A stretch of DNA of 64,000 nt from Leeuwenhoekiella aestuarii (GCF_004104055.1 NZ_QOVJ01000001.1:1302001-1366000), one strand, 5' to 3'; counted from the stretch's first letter, positions 54,121 to 64,000 are shown. Notes: generated from the sequence alone by a model not told the origin. Made by a program: numbers and translations.

Positions 54121-54148
54121 AAAAAAACCGACGTTCTGCCGGCTTTTA
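54121..54148 (-). terminator. Terminator after the GH2 gene
   Basis: On the minus strand, CCGGC and GTCGG form a five-pair stem with loop AGAAC, extended by AAAAG/TTTTT pairing and followed by a T run. It lies 20 bp after the GH2 stop at 54171. Confidence 0.6.
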
Positions 54149-54170
54149 AAAGTTACTGTAGTTTTTAAAA

Positions 54171-56807
54171 TCAGTTTATGTCTAGCATCTGTTTCGGCAC
54201 ATTCCAACCTTCAATCTCTATTTGTGAGCTTGTAGTTTTTAGTTTATCATAACTCAGCGTGATTTTCTTTTTGCCACCCGGTGTTACTGAAACATAATTG
54301 TCACTGAAAAATGTAGGCAACAATCGTTCACCGGTTTTAGTGTCAATTAATGATATTCTGTTAAAAAAGGCAACTGTGTTTTCTTCAGGAGCAGTAAGTG
54401 TAAGTTCAATTTGGGTAGCAGAAGTCTTTTTTGCCTCAGCCGTGAGGCTTGTTTTCTTCAGGCTCTGCAAACCCGAATAATTTCCGGTAGCATCGGGTAA
54501 CCAGTAAAAGTTATCACTCACTAATTCTTGATTAACATCGAGTAATTGTACCGATAAAAACATCCCGTCTTCTGTGCCTAATGCTTCAATAGATCTCTCA
54601 ACAGACATAATCTGGCGCACACTTGAAGGTTCGATATAATTAAAAACCTGAGTGATCAATTTACTATTACCTTCCATATCATAAGCGGTAATGCGTAACA
54701 TCAGATCGTGTTGTTGTTCAAACGAGTTGTTGACGATCATAATGTTATGTTTTACAGGATCGTACATAGCGTGTACCGGTTCGCTGCCACTGCGTAAACC
54801 GTATAAACACGCATTAGGGTCTAGATAATAATCATACATCTGGCCACGTAATGCGGTCCAGGGATTTTGTGTTTTCCAGATGATCACACCCGTGTACCAG
54901 TCCCACATATGTGAAGAAAAACCTTCTATCAAACCGCGGTATTGATTGTAGTTTACTAATTGTGCTTTGGTCGCGAAATCTTCCATGTCTGTAGGAGTAC
55001 CATAGGGGTCTAAAAAATTAGCGTAGTCAATGTATTTATGGTAGCTCCATACCTCGTCTTCTACTTTTTCGGTGCCTTCTAATTCTTGCGGGATTACCTG
55101 ATTTTCTTTTGGTAAAAAGCGTTTTAAAGAAACCGCATCACCGGTTCCTACCGAGCCAATTTCAGAATTAAAAGGCCAAGTACGCTCTTCCCAAAAGGTG
55201 TTTGTATTTTGTATACCATAAGGGCCGTCACCGTTTCCGCCTTTAAAATTATACGACATTTCATCGGAATTAGAATAGTCTATAAACCATCGGGTATTGT
55301 CGTATTTAGGCAAAATAGAATCTTTTAAAGCGCTTAGAATATCTGCCGGCGGAGTGATCTCGTTACCACCGCACCAAATGGCAAGAGAAGCATAGTTGCG
55401 TAACATTTTAACGGCATCTGTTGCAGACTGTATAAAGAGCTCATGATCATCAGGATACTGCCTTCGCGTCCACTGATCTTCTTTTTTCATCGGGTCTACC
55501 CAGCGCCCGTTGCAATCACCAGACATCCAGAAATCCTGAATAACGAGCAACCCATATTTGTCGCAAGCTTCATAAAACTCAGGTCTCTCGGGTAAGGCGC
55601 CGCCCCAAATACGGATCAGGTTGAGGTTCATATCTCTATGGAAACGAATCTCTGCATCGTAACGCGCTTGAGAGAATCGAAGCATAGCGTCAGAAATAAT
55701 CCAGTTTCCGCCTTTTATAAATAATTTTTGACCATTTACAGCTATTTGCTTGCTTCGGGTATGTTCGTTCCAACTGGTTTGTATTTCACGCACACCGATG
55801 CTCACTTTTTCACTATCGGAAACCGTTCCATTTATAGAAAATTTCATGTCAAGATCATACAGGTTTTGTTCTCCATAACCATTGGGCCACCATAATTTGG
55901 GATTCTCTAAAGTGAAATCAGGTAAGGAAATTTCTTTGATCTCATTTGCGGAAAGTGTAACCGGGCTGCTTATAGTTTTTCCATCTAATTCATATTGAAG
56001 GATTCCGCTAATTGGGGTTGCCTTTGTGTTTTGCAATTCTGCTGAAACTTGAATAGTAGCTGGTTTTTGTTCTGTTCCGGGAGTACGTTTTCCGGGGACC
56101 AATGTCACTATATGTGGATTTTTTAAATTAACGGCCTGCGTTTTTTCAATAAAAACTTTATCCCAAATACCAGTATTGCGGTCGCGTACAGGCTGTATCC
56201 AATCCCAGCCTGCGGTATATTGTAAGGCCACACCCTTGGCGATGGTGCCGTCACCACCCTGACCACCGTTAGGATTACCCACGGCGTCCGCCGGATGTAC
56301 CAAAACAGCTAAGCGGTTCTCTCCATTAGCAGCCAATAATTTTGTGATGTTGAACTGCTTCCGTAGGTACATTCCTTTAAAAGGCAGTTTGTTTACTTTT
56401 TTTCCGTTTATAAAAACATCAACGCTATAATTAATTCCTCTAAAATTCAGCCAAACCTGTTCTCCGGATTTAGCAGTTTCTTTAAAGTCATTAACAAACC
56501 AATAGGTATAATATTCCCGACCGGTGTCATAGATATCTTTAATTTTCTCATTATTCATCCCGTAAAAAGGGTCGGGTATCTCTTCGTTGTTTAAAAGTGT
56601 TGTAAGCACTGTTCCGGGCACGGTAGCTGGCATCCACTTTTTTAGTTTATAGGAAGTTTTAGAAAGTTGATGACCGTTTGCTTTGGTTTCTTTTATAGGG
56701 TTGCAAAACCAATCTGAATTCAATTCATACCGGTTTTGAGCTTGTGTAATGTGAATACTAAAAAGCAGATAGATACAGATTTTTACAACTAGAAGTTTTA
56801 GACTCAT
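54171..56807 (-). CDS. Glycoside hydrolase family 2 (exo-beta-glucosaminidase or mannosidase-like)
   Basis: An 878-residue exported enzyme; signal peptide ends in IHITQAQ. The GH2 sugar-binding N-domain (residues about 30-220), immunoglobulin-like beta-sandwich, and (beta/alpha)8 barrel follow in order. The acid/base region is LAIWCGGNEITPP, with the Glu after Asn, and WSPNGYGEQNLYDLDM-like sequences precede the barrel (LWWPNGYGEQ). The tail WDWYTGVIIWKTQNPWTALR with MYDYYLDPNACLYG resembles exo-beta-D-glucosaminidases and endo-beta-mannosidases. The exact sugar cannot be told; a mannose-containing glycan is possible given the nearby GH92. Confidence 0.85.
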   Translation of the reverse strand: MSLKLLVVKICIYLLFSIHITQAQNRYELNSDWFCNPIKETKANGHQLSKTSYKLKKWMPATVPGTVLTTLLNNEEIPDPFYGMNNEKIKDIYDTGREYYTYWFVNDFKETAKSGEQVWLNFRGINYSVDVFINGKKVNKLPFKGMYLRKQFNITKLLAANGENRLAVLVHPADAVGNPNGGQGGDGTIAKGVALQYTAGWDWIQPVRDRNTGIWDKVFIEKTQAVNLKNPHIVTLVPGKRTPGTEQKPATIQVSAELQNTKATPISGILQYELDGKTISSPVTLSANEIKEISLPDFTLENPKLWWPNGYGEQNLYDLDMKFSINGTVSDSEKVSIGVREIQTSWNEHTRSKQIAVNGQKLFIKGGNWIISDAMLRFSQARYDAEIRFHRDMNLNLIRIWGGALPERPEFYEACDKYGLLVIQDFWMSGDCNGRWVDPMKKEDQWTRRQYPDDHELFIQSATDAVKMLRNYASLAIWCGGNEITPPADILSALKDSILPKYDNTRWFIDYSNSDEMSYNFKGGNGDGPYGIQNTNTFWEERTWPFNSEIGSVGTGDAVSLKRFLPKENQVIPQELEGTEKVEDEVWSYHKYIDYANFLDPYGTPTDMEDFATKAQLVNYNQYRGLIEGFSSHMWDWYTGVIIWKTQNPWTALRGQMYDYYLDPNACLYGLRSGSEPVHAMYDPVKHNIMIVNNSFEQQHDLMLRITAYDMEGNSKLITQVFNYIEPSSVRQIMSVERSIEALGTEDGMFLSVQLLDVNQELVSDNFYWLPDATGNYSGLQSLKKTSLTAEAKKTSATQIELTLTAPEENTVAFFNRISLIDTKTGERLLPTFFSDNYVSVTPGGKKKITLSYDKLKTTSSQIEIEGWNVPKQMLDIN

Positions 56808-56966
56808 GAGATGGTTGTTTTATAGCGTTCTATAAATATGATAAAGCATCTTAAAACATGAGAACTAATTCGACTAATAGCGCTTTCTGACTAATAAATG
56901 AAAGTAAATCGCTCGCTGTATTGCGATTTTTAAATTGAATGTTAAGTATGAGATATGCTAAGTAAA

Positions 56967-57851
56967 TTACCCCAAGTGCTCCTTGAAAAACGCTATGGTG
57001 CGTTCCCAGGCAAGTTCTGCGGCTTCTGCGTCGTAGCGAGGAGTCGTGGTATTGTGAAACCCATGGTTTACGTCGGGATACATAAACATCCCATACTCTT
57101 TGTTGAATTCTTTTAGCTTGGCTTCATAAGCCGGCCAGCCGCTGTTAATGCGCTCGTCAAGACCGGCATATTGTAATAAAAGCGGAGCTTGAATCTGATC
57201 AATATCTTCAGTGGGTTGCCCACCATAAAAAGGTACTGAAGCCGAAAGGTCAGGAACTTTGACTGCCATCATATTGGAGATGGAACCGCCAAAGCAAAAA
57301 CCAACCACACCTACTTTTCCGTTACACTCAGGATGGCTTTTAAGTAATTCGTATCCTGCAATAAAATCTTCCAGCATTTCTGCACCATCCCGTTTGCGTT
57401 GCATCGCACGACCTTCATCATCATTGCCGGGATAACCTCCTAACGGACTCAAAGCGTCTGGCGCAAGGGTAATAAAACCATCAAGTGCTGCTCTTCGTGC
57501 AGTGTCTTCTATGTATGGGTTGAGTCCGCGGTTTTCGTGAACCACGACTATACCACCCAGTTTTTCGGTGGCATCTTTGGGTTTTGAAAGTAAAGCTTTA
57601 ATCTCCCCGCCTCCTTTTGGGGAATCGTAGGTGATAAACTTAGAATCCAGATTGGGGTCTTGCGGATCTACCAGCATCGTGTTTTTATAATCGGGCATCA
57701 GAAAACTCAATAAAGCTGGTACGGTCACACTACCTGTGGCAAATAGAGATAGCTTTTCTACAAACTCCCGGCGCTCCAGCTTGTTGTGGGCATAAGCGTC
57801 ATATAAATCAAAAACTTCCTGCTTGATGTCTTCTTTTTTAAGCCTTCTCAT
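56967..57851 (-). CDS. Dienelactone hydrolase family protein
   Basis: A 294-residue alpha/beta hydrolase. The nucleophile elbow is [16 protein letters not shown] with a Cys nucleophile as in dienelactone hydrolase; the Asp is in [16 protein letters not shown] and the His in DVNHGFHN. The N-terminal 45 residues (…[20 protein letters not shown]) look like a TAT/anchor-type segment. It follows the coiled-coil gene by 18 bp on the same strand. Confidence 0.88.
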   Translation of the reverse strand: MRRLKKEDIKQEVFDLYDAYAHNKLERREFVEKLSLFATGSVTVPALLSFLMPDYKNTMLVDPQDPNLDSKFITYDSPKGGGEIKALLSKPKDATEKLGGIVVVHENRGLNPYIEDTARRAALDGFITLAPDALSPLGGYPGNDDEGRAMQRKRDGAEMLEDFIAGYELLKSHPECNGKVGVVGFCFGGSISNMMAVKVPDLSASVPFYGGQPTEDIDQIQAPLLLQYAGLDERINSGWPAYEAKLKEFNKEYGMFMYPDVNHGFHNTTTPRYDAEAAELAWERTIAFFKEHLG

Positions 57852-57868
57852 AACTGAACTTTTTTAGA

Positions 57869-59050
57869 TTATTGTGTAATATACATCACAGCAGAGTCTT
57901 CTATATATTTTGAAGGATTAAAAACCGCATCAAAATTGGCGTCAACCTGATCGATACTGCTTTGTAATTCTTTAAGTTTGGTGCGGAATTCATCAGCAAA
58001 ATTGTCGTTTTTAGAAAACTGAGTAATTAACTCTTTGTATTTTGCAATATTGCTTTTCATACGTAAGGTAAGTTGCCCAAAACGTTGACGCAGCGATTGT
58101 GTTTTTACCATAAAGCGCTCTACTTCGGTAAGCCAGTTTTTATTATGCTGTGCCTCCCAGGCGGCAATTTTGTCGTTAATCGCTTTTCTGAATTTGTTTT
58201 TTATGAGCTCCCGCTCACTGTCTAACGTAGCATTTTGATATTGCTTTACAGCACTCAGAGAAAGTCCGTAATAATTAGCTTGTTCCTCTAGCAGTCTGTT
58301 ATATTCGTTTTCTAGCTTATTGAGTTCTTCGTTGATGCTTTTCCATTCATTATCTATAATACTCTGTTGTTGACTAAATTGACTCGCAGTGTTTAGAACA
58401 TTGAGCATTTGAGGCGTTTTATCTCGTAAGTCTCTGCCAGCACCACCTACGATCTCTAATGCCGAAGTAATTCCGGTAGAAAAGGTTTGATATAACGAAC
58501 CGTAAAGCGGTACGTTGCTTGCGGGCTCATTCAATAATGTGATGCTTTTATTTATGAGATCCATCCAGTTGTCTTTACCTTTTTTGCGTTCGTACCAGTC
58601 TTGATATTCTTTAAACCAACTTTCGTAAGCCGGGTAATTCATAGGATTATTAATCGCAGCAATTTTGCTGAAGAACTCTTGAGATGAAAGAAGCAGGTTG
58701 CTGGGTTTGATATCGCGGTGAATACTCATCAACTCTGTAAAAGCAAGTTGACCGTTTAATTTAAGCTGAATTTTTCTTGAATTCTCAAGTAGTGTGATTC
58801 GGTTTTCTTGTTTAGAAATGATACTGTCTAAACTTCCCAGTCGCTGACTTGTACGGTTGGGGTTTAGATCTGAGAACTCTCCCTGAAGTGATTTTAGTTT
58901 TACAGCATTATCCTCGAGTTGTTTGTTGAGGTTGAGTAAAAGAGAGTCGCGCTCCTTTATAATTTGTGCCGAAACCTGATCCTGAGCATGTACACTAAGT
59001 GCTATTAGTGAGCAGCATATAACTAAGTATATGCGTTGAATGTAATTCAT
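57869..59050 (-). CDS. Exported coiled-coil protein of unknown function
   Basis: A 393-residue protein with a signal peptide (ending VHAQDQ near residue 24). The mature part is mostly helical with heptad-like runs (LLLNLNKQLEDNAVKLKSLQ, LNKLENEYNRLLEEQANYYG, FRTKLKELQSSIDQVDANFD). I do not recognise the family. It is followed by the dienelactone hydrolase gene, 18 bp away, and may share its transcript. The LytTR pair precedes it at 59163. Confidence 0.7.
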   Translation of the reverse strand: MNYIQRIYLVICCSLIALSVHAQDQVSAQIIKERDSLLLNLNKQLEDNAVKLKSLQGEFSDLNPNRTSQRLGSLDSIISKQENRITLLENSRKIQLKLNGQLAFTELMSIHRDIKPSNLLLSSQEFFSKIAAINNPMNYPAYESWFKEYQDWYERKKGKDNWMDLINKSITLLNEPASNVPLYGSLYQTFSTGITSALEIVGGAGRDLRDKTPQMLNVLNTASQFSQQQSIIDNEWKSINEELNKLENEYNRLLEEQANYYGLSLSAVKQYQNATLDSERELIKNKFRKAINDKIAAWEAQHNKNWLTEVERFMVKTQSLRQRFGQLTLRMKSNIAKYKELITQFSKNDNFADEFRTKLKELQSSIDQVDANFDAVFNPSKYIEDSAVMYITQ

Positions 59051-59162
59051 ACAATTATAGTTTTAACCAAAAATAGCAAAATAAGTTTTGGAAAACTGTT
59101 AACTCTTTAGGTCTACTATATTTGTTAAAATGAGTCTTTTTAAGTTTGGGTAATTAACTTTT

Positions 59163-59870
59163 TTAATTATTGGATTGGTTTTTAAGAATTGCATTTTTAG
59201 CATCTTCAAGATAGTTACGCCCTATAGTATATCGCTTATTTGCAATCTCAACACTATTACCTTCTACAGCATCAACTCGTTTAATATTTGCAGTATAAGA
59301 GCGGTGAATACGCACAAATTGAGAGCTCGGTAATTCATCTGTGAAACTACCTAAAGTCTGGTGCACAACATAGTTGACGCTTGTGGTGATGATTTTGATA
59401 TAGTCTTTGAGGCTTTCCACAAGAAGAATATCATCCAGATAGATTTTCTTCATTTTTTTCTTGTCAACTTTTACAAATATGCTGTTATTTTCAACAGTTG
59501 GTTTAGGGCTTTCCTGCGTTTTAGCCAGTGCCTTGTTTGTTGCTTTTAAAAAACGAGGCAGTGAGATGGGTTTAACCAAATAATCTAATACTTCAAGGTC
59601 AAAACCTTGTACGGCATATTCTTCATGGGCAGTGGTGAGAATAACCATAGGTTTTTGATCAAGGCTTTTTAAAAAGCTCAATCCGTCTAAAACAGGCATG
59701 TTGATGTCTAGGAAAAGTAAGTCTACTTCAGTACTTCTGATGAATTCTAGACTGTCTATAGCATTGTCAAAAGTTTGAATGATTTCGAGACCTTTTAGCT
59801 GTGCAATATGATTTTTAATCACATTGATGGCTAGGGGTTCATCGTCTATGATTACACATCTTAGGTTCAT
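59163..59870 (-). CDS. LytTR family response regulator
   Basis: A 235-residue regulator. The receiver domain has the phosphorylation Asp in DLLFLDINMPVLDG (near residue 54) and the Lys in LDYLVKPISL. The LytTR DNA-binding domain is C-terminal (KKIYLDDILLVESLKDYIKI, VRIHRSYTANIKRVDAVEGN). It overlaps the upstream kinase gene by 4 bp (ATGA at 59867-59870), so the two are translationally coupled. Confidence 0.93.
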   Translation of the reverse strand: MNLRCVIIDDEPLAINVIKNHIAQLKGLEIIQTFDNAIDSLEFIRSTEVDLLFLDINMPVLDGLSFLKSLDQKPMVILTTAHEEYAVQGFDLEVLDYLVKPISLPRFLKATNKALAKTQESPKPTVENNSIFVKVDKKKMKKIYLDDILLVESLKDYIKIITTSVNYVVHQTLGSFTDELPSSQFVRIHRSYTANIKRVDAVEGNSVEIANKRYTIGRNYLEDAKNAILKNQSNN

Positions 59871-60952
59871 AATAATTTTAATTTTAAATGTACATTATAT
59901 GCGCCGTCGGCTTCAAAAATCCTGAGGTCATATTCTTCGGGTTTATAGCCCAATTTAAGCCGTTTTTCAACATTCTCAAGACCTATTCCTCCGGCTTCAT
60001 TTAGGTTGTTTTGTGAAATTTTCTGAGGCAACGTGTTACTCATTTTAAAATAGAGAAACTCCTCCTCAATCTTAAGCTTTATGTTGATCTTTACATTACC
60101 AATGTTTTTACTAGCCCCATGTTTAAACCCATTTTCAATAAAATGAATTAAAAGCATCGGGGCTATTTTTTTTCCTTTTGTGTTTCCTTTTACGTCAAAA
60201 TTAAGATCTAGCTTTTTGTTATACCTGATGCGCTCCAGGTCCAGATAGTTCTTGATGAACTTAATTTCCTTATTGAGTGATTGTCGTTTTTCTTTAGTTT
60301 CATAAAGTAAATACCGCATCAGATCAGAAAGTTTTAAGATCGTTTCCGGGGTGTTTTCAGACTTTTCTAAGCTAAGAGAGTAAATATTATTTAAGGTGTT
60401 AAAGAAAAAATGAGGAGAGATCTGAGAGCGTAAAAAGCGTAACTCAGTCTCAAGATTTGACTTAGCCAAATTTGCGGCAAGTTGTCGTTCTCTAAGCCAG
60501 TCTATCGTGATCTTAATGGCTACTCCAAATGAGATTACATACAATTCTCCAAGCATCATAACGATCACATAATTGGTGTTTAAGCTAGTGGTTTCCTCGG
60601 GTCCTTCGGGCCACACATTATTGCTTATTAAAAAATAGGTGAGCTCATATTTTATAATCACCATAACAAAAATAGTAGCTATAAGGCTTATTGAAAAAAG
60701 GATGTATTTCCGCTTATAAATAAAAGTGGGAATGAGCACATACACCGTAAAATAGGTGAGAGACATGTGTATGGGAAAACCCAGTAGGTTAGCTTTAAAC
60801 GAGTAGAGGTAGTCGTTGTAATAACTGCCCCAACGTAAAAAGTTAAACAGAAAATAAACCAACCAGAAAATAGCGTGATGAGTCACGTTTACTTTGTAGC
60901 CGGTATTAGCATTAAGCAGAAAATTATTTTTAAATGAAGCACTTATAGGCAT
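59867..60952 (-). CDS. LytS-type sensor histidine kinase
   Basis: A 361-residue kinase of the His_kinase/HATPase type. Four membrane helices lie in the first 155 residues, then a dimerisation helix and the phosphoacceptor motif LRSQISPHFFFNTLNNIYSL, and a C-terminal ATPase with IENGFKHGASKN and GGIGLENVEKRLKLGY. It pairs with the LytTR regulator (4-bp overlap). In Bacteroidota such pairs often control envelope or glycan genes; the target here is unknown. Confidence 0.93.
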   Translation of the reverse strand: MPISASFKNNFLLNANTGYKVNVTHHAIFWLVYFLFNFLRWGSYYNDYLYSFKANLLGFPIHMSLTYFTVYVLIPTFIYKRKYILFSISLIATIFVMVIIKYELTYFLISNNVWPEGPEETTSLNTNYVIVMMLGELYVISFGVAIKITIDWLRERQLAANLAKSNLETELRFLRSQISPHFFFNTLNNIYSLSLEKSENTPETILKLSDLMRYLLYETKEKRQSLNKEIKFIKNYLDLERIRYNKKLDLNFDVKGNTKGKKIAPMLLIHFIENGFKHGASKNIGNVKINIKLKIEEEFLYFKMSNTLPQKISQNNLNEAGGIGLENVEKRLKLGYKPEEYDLRIFEADGAYNVHLKLKLL

Positions 60953-61093
60953 AGATCTAAAGATGGGTTTTGAGCCGTTTAGCTTTTCAGAACTGTTGTT
61001 TGTCTAATAAAAAACAAAGACCGCGATAATATATCACATATTTATTAAAAATCTTAACATATTATGCCGTTAGGGGCTAAAATAAGCGTACAA

Positions 61094-63349
61094 ATGTTAA
61101 ATAAAACAATTTTTTTACTGGCTTTAATTACACTTTTTTCGTGTAAAGAAAATCAGGAACCTTCTTCTAACGAAAAAGAAGACTTAAATCTTACAGCTTT
61201 TGTAGATCCTTTTATCGGTACCGGTGGTCACGGCCATACTTATCCGGGAGCAACAGTACCTTTTGGAATGGTTCAGGTAAGTCCTGATAACGGGAGAAAC
61301 GGGTGGGACTGGTGCTCAGGTTATCACTATTCAGATTCTATAGTGTCTGGTTTTAGCAATTTACATTTGAGCGGCACAGGTATTGGTGATCTTGCTGATA
61401 TCTTATTTATGCCGGTAGCAGAAGAATTAGACCTTACCGGAACGTATGAAAATCCTCAGGATCGTCCCTACGCATCAAAATATTCTCATAAGCGTGAGCA
61501 AGCAGAACCAGGTTATTATTCGGTTTATTTAGAAGATCCACAAATTAAAGTAGGACTTACCGCTACAAAGAGAACCGGTTATCAGAAATACAATTATGAG
61601 GGTGCAGGTGAAGCATCAGTAGTACTTGATCTGGGCTTTGCCATTAATTGGGATGCGCCTACAGAAACAGCTATCAAAATAGAAAATGAAACCACAATAA
61701 GCGGATATCGCCACAGTACCGGCTGGGCAAAAAATCAAAAAGTGTTTTTTGTTGCAGAGTTCTCTAAGCCTATTGCTCGTCACAATTTGGTTCAAGATAA
61801 AAAAGTTGTTACTGCAGATAGTGTTGCCGGAAAAACTACCGCAGCGCAATTCTTTTTCAATATTGATGGAAGCCGCGATGTGATCGTGAAAGTTTCGGTT
61901 TCTTCGGTAAGCTTAGCAAATGCTAAAGAAAATTTTGCGGTTTCTGAAGCTACAGATTTTGAAACTGCAAAAAAGGATGCAAAGAAACTTTGGGAAGATC
62001 AATTAGAGCATGTCGTTGTAGAGACTCCTACAGATTCTTTAAAAACCATTTTTTATTCGGCATTGTATCACACACAGATTGCTCCGGTAACGTTTAGTGA
62101 TGTTAATGGAGAGTTTCGTCAGGAGAATGATAGCATTGTAAAAGCAGATTTTACAGCATACTCTACACTTTCTCTTTGGGATACCTTTCGTGCAGAAAAC
62201 CCGCTACTAACTCTTTTAGAGCCTGAAAAAGTAAGCGACATTGTAAATTCGATGTTGATGTATTATCAAGTACACAAAAGTTTACCGGTATGGACACTCT
62301 ACGGAAATGAAACCAATACAATGACCGGTAATCACGCAATACCTGTGATTGCTGAAGCCTATTTTAAGGGAATAAAAGGTTTTGATGCGGAGCAAGCATT
62401 TGAAGCGATGAAAAACACGCAAATGCGTGATGAGCGTGGACTTAAATTCTTAAAAGAGTATGGCTATATTCCTTTTGATAAAATTGACGAAAGCGTCACT
62501 TTTAACCTGGAATACGCTTACAACGACTGGTGTGTGGCACAAATGGCTAAAGCATTGGGTCACGATAAAGATTATGAGTATTTCGCTGAGCGCTCCAGAT
62601 CTTATGAGAAATTGTACGATCGAGAAACCGGTTTTATGCGTGGTAAATCTTCTACAGGATCTTGGCATGAGCCTTTTGACCCTAAGTTTTCAAGGCACCG
62701 TGAAAACACAGATTATACCGAAGGAAATGCGTGGCAACACAGTTGGTTTGTACTTCATGATACTGATAATTTTATAAAGCTTCACGGCGGTTCAGAACCA
62801 TTTACAGCAATGCTTGAGCAATTGTTTACAGAGAGTTCTGAGATCACTGGGGATCATATTTCTAATGATATTTCTGGCTTAATTGGTCAATATGCTCATG
62901 GTAATGAGCCTAGTCATCATATAGCTTATTTATTTAACCGTGCAGGCAAGCCCTGGAGAACACAATACTGGATAAATCAGATTTTAAAAACACAATACAA
63001 CACAACGCCTAATGGCTTGAGTGGTAATGAAGATGCGGGGCAGATGTCTGCCTGGTATGTATGGAGTTCTATGGGGCTTTACTCGTTTAATCCGGCAAGT
63101 GCGGCATATGAAATAGGGAGTCCGGTTTATGAGAAATCTACAATTAACCTTCCTTCTGGAAAAACCTTTACCATAGTTGCTGAGGGGGTTTCTCAAGAGA
63201 ATTTTTACATACAATCAGCAACTCTTAACGGGAAAGATTTTAATCAAACGAGTATCACCCACAAGCAAATTATCGCCGGAGGTGAACTTAAATTAGTAAT
63301 GGGAGCGAGGCCTAACAAAAGTTGGGGTGTAGTCACGCAGGCAGAATAA
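61094..63349 (+). CDS. GH92 family glycosidase (alpha-1,2-mannosidase-like)
   Basis: A 751-residue lipoprotein taking ATG 61094; an in-frame ATG at 61064 would add 10 residues before the signal. The signal MLNKTIFLLALITLFSCKE gives a lipobox. The GH92 N-domain starts with VDPFIGTGGHGHTYPGATVP, and the barrel holds YGNETNTMTGNHAIPVIAEA, TEGNAWQHSWFVLHD, and the catalytic GNEDAGQMSAWYVWSSMG. Family members remove alpha-mannose from glycoproteins. It is followed one base later by a sodium symporter gene, which may take up the sugar. Confidence 0.92.
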   Translation: MLNKTIFLLALITLFSCKENQEPSSNEKEDLNLTAFVDPFIGTGGHGHTYPGATVPFGMVQVSPDNGRNGWDWCSGYHYSDSIVSGFSNLHLSGTGIGDLADILFMPVAEELDLTGTYENPQDRPYASKYSHKREQAEPGYYSVYLEDPQIKVGLTATKRTGYQKYNYEGAGEASVVLDLGFAINWDAPTETAIKIENETTISGYRHSTGWAKNQKVFFVAEFSKPIARHNLVQDKKVVTADSVAGKTTAAQFFFNIDGSRDVIVKVSVSSVSLANAKENFAVSEATDFETAKKDAKKLWEDQLEHVVVETPTDSLKTIFYSALYHTQIAPVTFSDVNGEFRQENDSIVKADFTAYSTLSLWDTFRAENPLLTLLEPEKVSDIVNSMLMYYQVHKSLPVWTLYGNETNTMTGNHAIPVIAEAYFKGIKGFDAEQAFEAMKNTQMRDERGLKFLKEYGYIPFDKIDESVTFNLEYAYNDWCVAQMAKALGHDKDYEYFAERSRSYEKLYDRETGFMRGKSSTGSWHEPFDPKFSRHRENTDYTEGNAWQHSWFVLHDTDNFIKLHGGSEPFTAMLEQLFTESSEITGDHISNDISGLIGQYAHGNEPSHHIAYLFNRAGKPWRTQYWINQILKTQYNTTPNGLSGNEDAGQMSAWYVWSSMGLYSFNPASAAYEIGSPVYEKSTINLPSGKTFTIVAEGVSQENFYIQSATLNGKDFNQTSITHKQIIAGGELKLVMGARPNKSWGVVTQAE

Positions 63350-63350
63350 T

Positions 63351-64000
63351 ATGGATAGTATTGATGTTATAATTATTGCGCTTTATCTACTGCTTACCAT
63401 TGCGATTGGTGTATATGTGGCTAAAAAAGCTTCAAAGGGTTTAGATTCTTACTTTTTAGGTGGTAAAAGCATCAAGTGGTATTACTTGGGGCTGAGTAAT
63501 GGTTCTGGGATGTTTGATGTGTCTGGGACTGCCTGGATGGTGGGGATTCTCTTTCTCTACGGAGTAAAGAGTTTTATGTTTATGTGGATGTGGCCCATTT
63601 TCAATCAGGTCTTTGTGATGATGTTTCTTGCAGTCTGGATCAGAAGATCTAACGTAATGACCGGTTCTGAGTGGATTTTATCTCGTTTTGGAGATGATAA
63701 AGCCGGGCGTGCTTCTCACCTGATTGTTGCCATTTTTGCAGTTGTTGCCTCGGTAGGATTTATAGCTTATTTCTTTGAAGGAGTAGGTAAATTTATGACT
63801 GTTATTCTTCCTTGGGATGTGAGCCTTGTTATCAATGATTTTATATTGTTAAATTCTGAACAGGTATATGCGCTTATAATTATCTTATTAACTACGATTT
63901 ATACCATTAAGGGTGGAATGTTCTCTGTGGTTTCTACCGAAGTTTTACAGTTTGGAATTATGGTTCTCGCAGGTGTACTTGTTGCAGGTTATACCTTTTT
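63351..64000 (+). CDS. Sodium:solute symporter (SSS family), partial
   Basis: Starts at ATG 63351, one base after the GH92 stop, and runs past the window end; 216 residues are visible. The product has a helical start (DVIIIALYLLLTIAIGVYVA), SYFLGGKSIKWYYLGLSNGS, and AWMVGILFLYGVKSF, with six or more membrane helices seen. It is of the sodium/glucose-type SSS family. The location directly after a mannosidase suggests sugar uptake. Confidence 0.9.
   Translation, partial: MDSIDVIIIALYLLLTIAIGVYVAKKASKGLDSYFLGGKSIKWYYLGLSNGSGMFDVSGTAWMVGILFLYGVKSFMFMWMWPIFNQVFVMMFLAVWIRRSNVMTGSEWILSRFGDDKAGRASHLIVAIFAVVASVGFIAYFFEGVGKFMTVILPWDVSLVINDFILLNSEQVYALIIILLTTIYTIKGGMFSVVSTEVLQFGIMVLAGVLVAGYTF

Overview
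This window comes from the chromosome of a member of the Bacteroidota, most likely a marine or soil Flavobacteriaceae. Three things point there: promoters of the TAnnTTTG type, lipoprotein and Tar-like gene families typical of that group (DUF4407, DUF885, M56/BlaI pairs, split metH, LytTR two-component pairs, GH92), and moderately AT-rich DNA. Most of it is ordinary chromosome. An accessory island of about 10.9 kb sits at a tRNA-Leu gene.

Layout. 1-1025: the start of a partial GAF-like protein and an AhpD-like protein. 1281-6280: a SAM-I riboswitch followed by a split methionine synthase (two metH genes) and metF. 6332-11650: two PagL-like lipid A deacylase paralogues around an ArnT-like glycosyltransferase and a GIN-domain lipoprotein. 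11651-21516: housekeeping and small conserved genes (GT2, ruvC, hemW, cyclase, DUF4260, DUF4230, GNAT, YjbR, a membrane-anchored MutS-like ATPase, a YdjM-like membrane protein, cupin, a divergent SDR). 21566-31781: an AraC regulator divergent from a complete trans-4-hydroxy-L-proline degradation set (deaminase, ketoglutarate semialdehyde dehydrogenase, epimerase, FAD dehydrogenase). These are interleaved with a DUF885 protein and a DPP-IV-like peptidase, which suggests use of collagen-type peptides. 31894-41697: DUF4407, two tandem M56 sensor peptidases with a BlaI repressor and its double operator, PhnA-like, DUF1206, a structured RNA candidate and an M20 dipeptidase.

41993-52968: the island. 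It lies between a complete tRNA-Leu(TAG) and a 54-bp direct repeat of the tRNA 3' end, with a tyrosine integrase next to the far repeat. Cargo: a class II Fic protein behind TGTCGA inverted repeats; a gene-free kilobase rich in hairpins; a tandem series of four related HExxH modules, each followed by an exported small protein or lipoprotein; and a 101-residue protein that starts like the RuvC-I segment of Cas9 but continues into membrane helices. At least three modules start at the same short DNA junction. The two downstream junctions are out of frame, and the parent lipoprotein gene has an in-frame stop. The whole looks like a partly decayed polymorphic-toxin-like array with orphan modules and candidate immunity genes; that function is inferred.

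52969-64000: chromosome resumes with a frameshifted aldo/keto reductase, a GH2 glycosidase, a dienelactone hydrolase, a coiled-coil secreted protein, a LytTR/LytS two-component pair, a GH92 mannosidase and the start of a sodium:solute symporter.
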